A stretch of DNA of 64,000 nt from IMG/VR virus record IMGVR_UViG_3300049046_000039, positions 1-64,000 of that record; one strand, written 5' to 3'. Made by a program: the position numbers and the translations under genes. Shown here piece by piece: positions 58,946-64,000 of this stretch. This DNA is from a virus. Every line of letters starts with the position of its first letter. The stretch's first letter is position 1. The notes beneath the pieces are model-generated. The model saw only the letters and a program-made list of their open reading frames with translations, was not told the DNA's origin and did not search any database.

Positions 58946-59110
58946 TTAACCCTCCAAAACTCGTGTTAGCACTATAAGTGCAGCGTTGAACTGCTTTCCC
59001 TTATTGTGTCGAATATCGTGAGCGAACCAAGGTTTGCCCTCGGCGTCGTATTGATCAGCCAGGAGGTTTCGTGCCTCCTGGCTGATCAGAGATGACTTAC
59101 CTGAAGTCAT
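58946..59110 (-). CDS. Small protein overlapping the end of the Ro-like gene
   Basis: 54 residues; ATG lies inside the last codons of the Ro-like gene in another frame. Its codons 8-21 coincide with a 15-bp palindrome at 59052-59088. Sequence (E-G-K-P-W-F-A-H-D-I-R-H-N) looks coding. No clear ribosome binding site, so coupling to the Ro-like gene is likely. Confidence 0.5.
   Translation of the reverse strand: MTSGKSSLISQEARNLLADQYDAEGKPWFAHDIRHNKGKQFNAALIVLTRVLEG
59052..59088. repeat. 15-bp perfect inverted repeat
   Basis: TGATCAGCCAGGAGG pairs with CCTCCTGGCTGATCA around 7 bases. No T run follows on either strand, so it is not a standard terminator. It begins 10 bases after the Ro-like stop codon. 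Confidence 0.75.
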
Positions 59111-60548
59111 ACTTAGACTGCATGACAGTCTTACGCATGATACCTTCGGGAGTCATGTCGTCGTAGTTAGCGCCGAGAACGGCCTTCATGATCGCTGGCG
59201 AGAAGCCAGAGACGAGGGCAGTTCCAGTCTCGTCGAATGAAACCGGCACGTTACCGTGAGAGTTGAGGTTCCAGAAGACTACTGCCGGAGCTTCGTAACC
59301 AGCACGACGGTACTCGTTACGGATCATCTCGATTGCTCGAGGGTCGTGAGCTTTCGCGCTAGAGCTCCAGCCGCCGCCACCAGTGCCTACGCACTGGTTG
59401 AACTGCATGTCAGACATGATTAGGAGCATCGTTGGCATTTCTGCCGCAGGCACCTTACCCTTGACTGCAGTATCGAGGATGCGATGGAGCGCCTTCTCGA
59501 GGTCGGTAGACATGTTCCAAGACGATCTCGCCATGGCGTTGTATCGCTGAGACAGCGTACCCTTGACGGTCACGAACTCAGGCTCACTGGAGAAGGTAAG
59601 GAACATGTCCTTGAACTTACCAGTGTTCTTGCTCGCGCAATAGAGACCTAGAGAGATCGCTACGTCGAGACAGGTGACATCCACGCCCTTCGTACCACCG
59701 CCGGCGCGGCAGCCCATAGAACCTGAAACGTCTACCAGAGGCAGAACGTTAGCGTCGCCGATAAAGTTAGGTAGAGCGTCCCACTGAGCGTTAGCCACGG
59801 TAGAGTCACCGTATCTCACGGTCTTGATGATGTCGTAAGGGTATACGGCACCAGCGTTGACCTTGACACCCTTGTCGCCACGCTTGAGAGCTTCCTTGTA
59901 TGCAGTGAACTGCGTAGGAGCCTTCTTAGCGAAAGCCTTGGTGTAGCGAGACATAGCCAGAGAAGGAACGTGGTTGAAGTTGATAGCTTCAAACTCACGG
60001 TTACACATCTGAGTCTCGACAACTCTCGTGAGGTTCACGAGCAGCTTGCGGTACTGCTTTGGAGACATTGCCATGAAGTTGCGCAGCTCTACAGCCTTAG
60101 CGCCCTTACGTGGCATCCACTTAGCGGCCAGACCATTACCGTTCTGGAGGTTCTCCTGAATGAGAGAGAACGCTACAGACTTCACTTCCTCGGTGTTGAA
60201 CACGAGAAGGTCGTCGAAGCGGCCCAGATCAGGAACACGCGACAGAAGGTTAGTCTTGGTGAGGTAGTCAGGGTTGACTTTCTCGAGATGGAGAAGGATG
60301 TCGCGGAAGAGCTTACGCTCACCGGCGCCGCCGCGGATGTCGCGAGCCCAGAGGGCGATACGGATAGCCAGTTCGCTGTCTTCTACCAGCGCCTTGTTGA
60401 AGAGGCCGGTAACGTCCTTGCCACGCATAGCGCCGATCTGACCAAAGAGGTCTACGTTGGCGCGCATGGTTGACTTGTATGCAGCCATGCCATTCGTGGT
60501 CTTGGTTTTTACAGGAGTGTTGTTTACTGCATTCGCAAAAGTATTCAT
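59097..60548 (-). CDS. Ro60/Rsr-like protein (TROVE plus vWA domains)
   Basis: 483 residues. TROVE-type HEAT-repeat region about 30-250 with A-R-D-I-R-G-G-A-G-E-R-K-L-F and R-V-P-D-L-G-R-F-D-D-L-L; vWA domain about 265-450 with the MIDAS motif D-V-S-G-S-M-G at 273-279. Ro orthologues form a ring that binds misfolded RNA ends and Y RNAs; some bacterial Y RNAs carry a tRNA-like module. Flanked on both sides by clamped tRNA-like elements, and its own leader carries one. DUF2828 is the closest alternative label. Confidence 0.85.
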   Translation of the reverse strand: MNTFANAVNNTPVKTKTTNGMAAYKSTMRANVDLFGQIGAMRGKDVTGLFNKALVEDSELAIRIALWARDIRGGAGERKLFRDILLHLEKVNPDYLTKTNLLSRVPDLGRFDDLLVFNTEEVKSVAFSLIQENLQNGNGLAAKWMPRKGAKAVELRNFMAMSPKQYRKLLVNLTRVVETQMCNREFEAINFNHVPSLAMSRYTKAFAKKAPTQFTAYKEALKRGDKGVKVNAGAVYPYDIIKTVRYGDSTVANAQWDALPNFIGDANVLPLVDVSGSMGCRAGGGTKGVDVTCLDVAISLGLYCASKNTGKFKDMFLTFSSEPEFVTVKGTLSQRYNAMARSSWNMSTDLEKALHRILDTAVKGKVPAAEMPTMLLIMSDMQFNQCVGTGGGGWSSSAKAHDPRAIEMIRNEYRRAGYEAPAVVFWNLNSHGNVPVSFDETGTALVSGFSPAIMKAVLGANYDDMTPEGIMRKTVMQSKYDFR

Positions 60549-60568
60549 GTTGTATTCTCCTAATTCAC

Positions 60569-60622
60569 GGGCTCAGTTTGGTTTGCTGTTTTCCGAAAGC
60601 TATGAGTTGCGGAATTGAGCCC
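60569..60622 (-). ncRNA. Clamped element U6 in the leader of the Ro-like gene
   Basis: Closing stem GGGCTCA/TGAGCCC. Inside: ATTCCGCAACTC on the 5' side and CAGCAAACCAAAC on the 3' side around an inner stem TTCCG/CGGAA. Followed by G and, 6 bases later, the AGGAG of the Ro-like gene. It looks like a minimal copy of the clamp without tRNA cargo, well placed for autoregulation. Confidence 0.65.
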
Positions 60623-60631
60623 TAATAAAAC

Positions 60632-60816
60632 GGGATGCGCGGCTTGCTTACTGCCTGCTGAACTAGCCACACGTCGCAGTGACCTCGATCTCTTATTCGG
60701 AGGAGCACCTACACCGTTTATGCTCATGAAACGGTACAATTGGGACGGCGGCCGAAGCCCCGCCGATCGCTAGAAGACCTCGTTAGAGGCCGGTCAGTTT
60801 TTGCTGAAGTCATCCC
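60632..60816 (-). ncRNA. Large clamped RNA element UX with possible pseudoknot
   Basis: Closing stem GGGATG/CATCCC, motif ACTTCAGCAAAAAC after the 5' strand, G after the 3' strand, 9-nt spacer to U6. Inside: GGC-TTCG-GCC hairpin extended by CGGC/GCCG; ACCGTTT/AAACGGT hairpin whose loop GAGCA can pair with TGCTC just downstream (pseudoknot); a second TTCAGCA at the 3' side. No T arm, so not a tRNA. I cannot match it to a known RNA family. Confidence 0.6.
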
Positions 60817-60824
60817 ATGACTTG

Positions 60825-60898
60825 TGGAGCGGATAGCGAGACTCGAACTCGCCTCATCTGGTTGGAAGCCAGGTGCTTTACCTCTAAGCTATACCCGC
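60825..60898 (-). tRNA. tRNA-Gly (TCC)
   Basis: 74 nt with CCA. Acceptor GCGGGTA/TATCCGC, anticodon TCC in CCTGG-CTTCCAA-CCAGA, T arm GCGAG-TTCGAGT-CTCGC, discriminator T as in Gly tRNAs. Canonical linear tRNA heading the Ro operon. Confidence 0.93.
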
Positions 60899-60918
60899 CC
60901 TATTGGATTATGTGCTAA

Positions 60919-60947
60919 TATATATACCCGTTCCAAATAAATGTCAA
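60919..60947 (-). promoter_or_regulatory. Promoter of the tRNA-Gly/UX/U6/Ro-like operon
   Basis: TTGACA, 17 bp, TATATA on the - strand. Confidence 0.75.
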
Positions 60948-60967
60948 CAGGTTTTTAACATTTTTTC

Positions 60968-61522
60968 TTAATCGTGATCGTAATCACTGACTTCGATGCC
61001 GTTAGCTCGAGTGATCATTACAGTAACGTGATCGCCGAACATAGCGCGCATAATGTCTTCGTTATTAGACACCAGACCGTTAAACCTACGCATGGCTTCT
61101 CTCTCGGACTCAGGAATGGCCATGTCCTTCTTAAGTCGATCGATCGCGTCCTGCCAGTACTGAGAGTCTCGATCCTGATTGAGGTACCCCTCGTATCGCT
61201 TTACTTCAGACTCACTGGCGTCGAAGTTAATATGAACGCCGTAGTAGCGGTCTGCGTAGCTCTCGTCTTCATCTTCACTGAAGAGATCCTCTTCTCGAAC
61301 AAAATAGAGAGTGTTTACGCTAAATACGCACTCCTCACCGTCATTGAAGTAGGGTGTGTACTGCGTCCAAGTAACTGCTGCTACTGTCGGAGCTTCATTG
61401 AAGAATGCTTCAACGACAGACTTAAACTTTTCTTGAACAGAAGCCTGAAATGCTTCGGCCTGAGCCTGAAGCGTGGCCTGATGCGCGCTGATGGCGTCGG
61501 TAATTTGCTTAAGCTCACTCAA
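60968..61522 (-). CDS. Unknown acidic protein
   Basis: 184 residues. N-terminal helix (residues 1-45) rich in Ala, Gln and Glu, acidic centre (E-D-E-D-E-S), mixed C-terminal part. Coupled to the next gene by overlap. Not recognised. Confidence 0.7.
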   Translation of the reverse strand: MSELKQITDAISAHQATLQAQAEAFQASVQEKFKSVVEAFFNEAPTVAAVTWTQYTPYFNDGEECVFSVNTLYFVREEDLFSEDEDESYADRYYGVHINFDASESEVKRYEGYLNQDRDSQYWQDAIDRLKKDMAIPESEREAMRRFNGLVSNNEDIMRAMFGDHVTVMITRANGIEVSDYDHD

Positions 61523-61886
61523 CTTTCTTACCCTTTTCCTCAGGCGTCTTATGCGCCATCTTATGCTTCATTGTTCCAGACATCCAACCCTCGATTGGCA
61601 TGGTGCCTAACCACTTCTCGACTGTTGGAATGAAGCCCAAGTCCTCGATGATGTGCTCTTCGGCGATGTCTCGAGTACTGACTTCCTTACCGTCGAGATT
61701 GATGATAGTCTTACCGAACACTTGCTCTACGAGATAGCATCCGAAAGACGAGTGAAGAATAGCTCTATGCCGAATGTCTGGCATAGCGATCTTCGTCTGA
61801 TCGATAAAGTCGTGAATCGGCATGTAGTCAGAAGGAGTTCCACCCCATCGCTTTACGCTAATTCTCGCGTGAAGAAAGGGCTTCAT
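61515..61886 (-). CDS. DUF6915-like protein
   Basis: 123 residues. H-A-R-I-S-V-K-R-W-G-G-T-P-S-D-Y, I-H-D-F-I-D-Q-T-K, R-H-R-A-I-L-H and E-D-L-G-F-I-P-T match a conserved phage/bacterial family with a conserved His/Asp set, function unknown. Confidence 0.8.
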   Translation of the reverse strand: MKPFLHARISVKRWGGTPSDYMPIHDFIDQTKIAMPDIRHRAILHSSFGCYLVEQVFGKTIINLDGKEVSTRDIAEEHIIEDLGFIPTVEKWLGTMPIEGWMSGTMKHKMAHKTPEEKGKKVE

Positions 61887-62260
61887 TACCAGTCTCCGCT
61901 AGAGCCGCCACCGCCAAAGTCTCCACCGCCGCCAGAGAAGCTACTCGAAGAGTCTGAGGAACTAGAAGAGTCCGAAGAACTCCATCCGTAGTCGCTCGAA
62001 GAGTCTGAGCTGCCAGATGATCCACCAAAGATCATAGCGCTGGAAGTGGGTGTGTAGTCGTCGTCAGATCTACGCGAGTAGCTCGATCCGTAAGTAGAAG
62101 TCTTTCTCTTCGGCTTTGACTTGTAAGAGTCTAGGCGAAGCCGAGCCGCATTGATGCTGTCGCGAAGCTGCTCTTTGCTCTCGAGAGTCTTAGCGACTTC
62201 AGAAGTAGAGTAGACGCGCTCTGACTTATTGCGCTTAAACAAGCGCTTGAGGAAACACAT
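61886..62260 (-). CDS. Low-complexity Ser/Gly-rich protein
   Basis: 124 residues from the ATG after TTGGAG. Basic N terminus M-C-F-L-K-R-L-F-K-R, then Ser/Asp-rich sequence ending in F-S-G-G-G-G-D-F-G-G-G-G-S-S-G-D-W, like the tails of YgcG/TPM-type membrane proteins but without the domain. Function unknown. Confidence 0.65.
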   Translation of the reverse strand: MCFLKRLFKRNKSERVYSTSEVAKTLESKEQLRDSINAARLRLDSYKSKPKRKTSTYGSSYSRRSDDDYTPTSSAMIFGGSSGSSDSSSDYGWSSSDSSSSSDSSSSFSGGGGDFGGGGSSGDW

Positions 62261-62281
62261 ATTGTTCTCCAAAAAAGAAGG

Positions 62282-62404
62282 TGGGGCATCACTCTCGCGT
62301 TAAGAGAAGGAGAAAACGCAGCAAGGAGGTGATTAGAGTGATGCCCCGTTTAGCCGTGCCTGCCAGCACCGGCTAAACTCGTTATCAAGCCATCTAGTCT
62401 TGAT
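62282..62404 (-). ncRNA. Structured leader RNA with an anti-Shine-Dalgarno-like loop
   Basis: Between the promoter at 62411 and gene 62260. Hairpin 1: GTTTAGCC-GTGC with GCAC-GGCTAAAC. Hairpin 2: GGGGCATCACTCT with AGAGTGATGCCCC (13 bp), then CTTCTTTTTT, terminator-like. The loop of hairpin 2 contains ATCACCTCCTT, identical to the 3' tail of 16S rRNA. Could be an attenuator or a free small RNA. Confidence 0.55.
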
Positions 62405-62410
62405 GGAGTG

Positions 62411-62439
62411 ATTATACTATAGTCACGGGAAAATGTCAA
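62411..62439 (-). promoter_or_regulatory. Consensus sigma-70 promoter
   Basis: TTGACA, 17 bp, TATAAT on the - strand. The remaining 62440-62537 stretch shows no other feature. Confidence 0.8.
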
Positions 62440-62537
62440 CAGGTTTTTAGCGACTATTCAATATTTGCTTTCGTATTTCGTTCACTATATGTTCCGTTTT
62501 GGAGGTTTCCGACCGGTTTTACGGGCACTCAACAATA

Positions 62538-62795
62538 CTAGAAATATTCGCTAGCGCGAAGCAGCGCGTCCTCACAATCTTCCAGTTCAGACTCGGATAT
62601 GCGCTTCCACATAGCGTCGGTGATGGGATGATCGGAAAGAAACGCGATGTCGTCTATCTCGGGTGTTGGATAGTCTACGCCCACGTCTGGCTCGGGTGGA
62701 TGAACTCGACCGTACACTAGTACCGGAAGACCACCTAATATTCTAGCTTCGGCTTCTACAGTGTTGTAGTAGATTCTGCGGTGCTTCTTCTTCAC
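62538..62795 (-). CDS. Unknown small protein
   Basis: 85 residues. Basic N terminus K-K-K-H-R-R, a Pro-rich turn (H-P-P-E-P), acidic helical C terminus. Not recognised. Confidence 0.6.
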   Translation of the reverse strand: MKKKHRRIYYNTVEAEARILGGLPVLVYGRVHPPEPDVGVDYPTPEIDDIAFLSDHPITDAMWKRISESELEDCEDALLRASEYF

Positions 62796-62796
62796 G

Positions 62797-63066
62797 CTAC
62801 TTACCGAACGTGTTCTTGAACGGACTGGGCATAGTGGACTGCTTCTTGGGAGTAGCGTCCTGCCACTCCTGGTAGTAGTCCTCCAGCTTCTTCCACTCCT
62901 TGTCGAAGTCTTTCTTGCCGTTCGAGCTGAGAGTCTCTTTGTAGGCGGCGATCCACTCTTCGGCCTCGATCCAGAAGCGGATGTTCTTACCGTTGATTCT
63001 GTTCGCCTCGTCCATCTGGACCGCTCGGCGATACCTCTCCCAGAAGAACCTTACTATATCCTGCAC
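62797..63066 (-). CDS. Unknown Trp-rich helical protein
   Basis: 89 residues with six Trp and many Lys/Glu, predicted all-helical. One base after the preceding start region. Not recognised. Confidence 0.6.
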   Translation of the reverse strand: MQDIVRFFWERYRRAVQMDEANRINGKNIRFWIEAEEWIAAYKETLSSNGKKDFDKEWKKLEDYYQEWQDATPKKQSTMPSPFKNTFGK

Positions 63067-63067
63067 G

Positions 63068-63373
63068 CTAACCTCCCGTGTATCCCCAAGTCTTAGTGAT
63101 GTCGTTTACTGTAGACGAGTACTTGATGTCGTCTAGAAGCAGAGTGCAGAACGCAAGAAGAACTAGCGAGTCTCGATCTTCTACTCCGTCTATCTGAAAG
63201 TGCCTCGCTTCGACGCCACACCGCATCATTCGTTCTTGAATTGCTGGAGTCAAGCTGTCCATGCTCGGAGAAGCTGGAGTGTTGTTAAACGTCTCAGTCC
63301 AGCGAGACTTTACGTCTTTAACCCAGCTACGAAATTCAGCCTTCTTGCTTACCGACGATGCTATATCCGGCAT
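63068..63373 (-). CDS. Unknown protein
   Basis: 101 residues from the ATG after TTTGGAGG. Helical. Start lies inside the end of the zinc mini-gene upstream. Not recognised. Confidence 0.6.
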   Translation of the reverse strand: MPDIASSVSKKAEFRSWVKDVKSRWTETFNNTPASPSMDSLTPAIQERMMRCGVEARHFQIDGVEDRDSLVLLAFCTLLLDDIKYSSTVNDITKTWGYTGG

Positions 63374-63479
63374 ACGGACCTCCAAAATGACATCTTGACG
63401 AACCCTTCTCGCGATAGCACTTATCGCACACCGGGCAACTGCACTCTTCGTACTCTGGCTCTACTCGCTTCTTACTCAT
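63336..63479 (-). CDS. Zinc-binding mini-protein
   Basis: 47 residues with C-S-C-P-V-C-D-K-C-Y ... C-H, five or six potential zinc ligands. Overlaps both neighbours. Function unknown. Confidence 0.6.
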   Translation of the reverse strand: MSKKRVEPEYEECSCPVCDKCYREKGSSRCHFGGPYAGYSIVGKQEG

Positions 63480-63591
63480 CGTCTTCTCCTGGCCAGTAGA
63501 CCGGATGTCCCGGCGGTAAGTGGAAAGCGTTAGAGCAGAACTGGCCGCCCTCGTAAGGCTCGCCGCAGGTAGGGCACACTTTACTCTCCAT
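63472..63591 (-). CDS. Zinc-binding mini-protein
   Basis: 39 residues with C-P-T-C-G-E ... Q-F-C, a zinc-ribbon half site. Start overlaps the end of the kinase-like gene. Function unknown. Confidence 0.6.
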   Translation of the reverse strand: MESKVCPTCGEPYEGGQFCSNAFHLPPGHPVYWPGEDDE

Positions 63592-64000
63592 GGTAGAAGT
63601 ACAGTATCTCTGAGAAGCCCTCGCTCTCGTGCGGCGGCTGCATTCTCTTTCTCATGTTCTCTACCACTTCGTGTGAGACCACCTTCTCGGGTCGTCTCGC
63701 TCTGCGATGGAGTAGGACTTCGTACTCGACGTCGTGAAACACTGCCACTACGTCGTATCCAGCTTTCCTAAGCGGAGTAATGAGCGCGGCTCTGGCATCT
63801 CTACTCAAGTTTGTACGATCGATTACTAAATTCTTATCGGTCTCGATAGCTCGATCTATGTCTCTGTTGAAGACTCGGTTAGCGAACTGGATGAGATCGT
63901 GAAACACTTCGTTGTAGCCAAAGTCGTACTTCGAGGATACGAAGTCTATGACGTGATCGCTAGAAGCTGCTATATAACTGCCATCGTGGAAAGCATTGTT
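63581..64000 (-). CDS. Polynucleotide-kinase-like P-loop kinase (5' truncated by window edge)
   Basis: Open to the window edge; 139 residues present. V-I-D-R-T-N-L-S near residue 60 and R-R-x-R-R-P-E-K-V-V ... M-R-K-R-M-Q-P-P are the middle and lid regions of AAA_33/Pnkp-type 5'-kinases. The Walker A part lies outside the window. Would fit nucleic-acid end repair. Confidence 0.75.
   Translation of the reverse strand, partial: NNAFHDGSYIAASSDHVIDFVSSKYDFGYNEVFHDLIQFANRVFNRDIDRAIETDKNLVIDRTNLSRDARAALITPLRKAGYDVVAVFHDVEYEVLLHRRARRPEKVVSHEVVENMRKRMQPPHESEGFSEILYFYHGE

Noticed and set aside
60632-60816. Second tmRNA or RNase P RNA
   Set aside because: No tag frame, no T arm and none of the conserved RNase P blocks are visible.

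Overview
The window reads as part of a large T4-superfamily myovirus genome that most likely infects an alphaproteobacterium. T4-type proteins are recognisable for the baseplate and tail (gp25, gp5-like, gp27-like, gp53, gp48, gp54, gp26, gp4), for replication and late transcription (gp32, gp59, gp33, DexA, RNase H, PhoH-like, ATP-dependent ligase), and T4-type TATAAATA late boxes occur. The host clue is a phage-borne ssrA gene in the circularly permuted two-piece form typical of alphaproteobacteria. Promoters that look like host sigma-70 sites (TTTACA or TTGACA, usually 17 bp, then TATAAT-like) precede most operons. LAYOUT. 1-600: two short + strand genes with terminators. 601-984: non-coding convergence zone with direct repeats. 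985-12304: about 40 tiny overlapping - strand genes of unknown function, in operons each opened by a consensus promoter, plus candidate small RNAs. 12608-14672: + strand ATPase operon. 14872-20144: - strand tail-fibre cluster with a 1058-residue collagen-like protein. 20242-23090: + strand ligase, cREC protein, a T-V-G-Y-G potassium channel. 23056-33044: baseplate and tail genes in two divergent blocks, including a probable -1 frameshift in gene 26. 33025-53382: - strand replication, repair and metabolism genes, with an NAD+ salvage pair (NAMPT plus NMNAT-Nudix), gp59, gp33, permuted tmRNA, AAA+ ATPase, PhoH, nucleases, glycosyltransferase. 53434-60947: tRNA-rich region with tRNA-Thr, tRNA-Gly, an amber-suppressor tRNA (anticodon CTA), a gene carrying an in-frame amber codon, a glutathionylspermidine-synthase-like (YgiC-type) gene next to a YgiB-like lipoprotein, and a Ro60-like TROVE/vWA gene. 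60968-64000: small genes and the 5'-truncated end of a polynucleotide-kinase-like gene. MOST UNUSUAL REGION. Around the Ro-like gene (57671-60816, - strand) lie seven RNA elements with one shared architecture: a closing stem (7 bp in six, 6 bp in one), a motif of the type TTCAGCAAAC or TTCAGCAACTC just inside its 5' strand, an A-rich 3' strand, a G after the stem, and 8-10 nt spacers between neighbours. Four of the cargos are tRNA sequences in circularly permuted order (3' half, often with CCA, then a 3-5 nt linker, then 5' half), one holds a D/anticodon/T-arm body, one is about 185 nt with a possible pseudoknot, and one is a small hairpin forming the leader of the Ro-like gene itself. Bacterial Ro orthologues bind Y RNAs, some with tRNA-like modules, so I propose a phage Ro/tRNA-like-RNA system; alternatively these are permuted tRNA genes whose products are two-piece or circularised tRNAs. 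The structures are read from the sequence; the function is inference.
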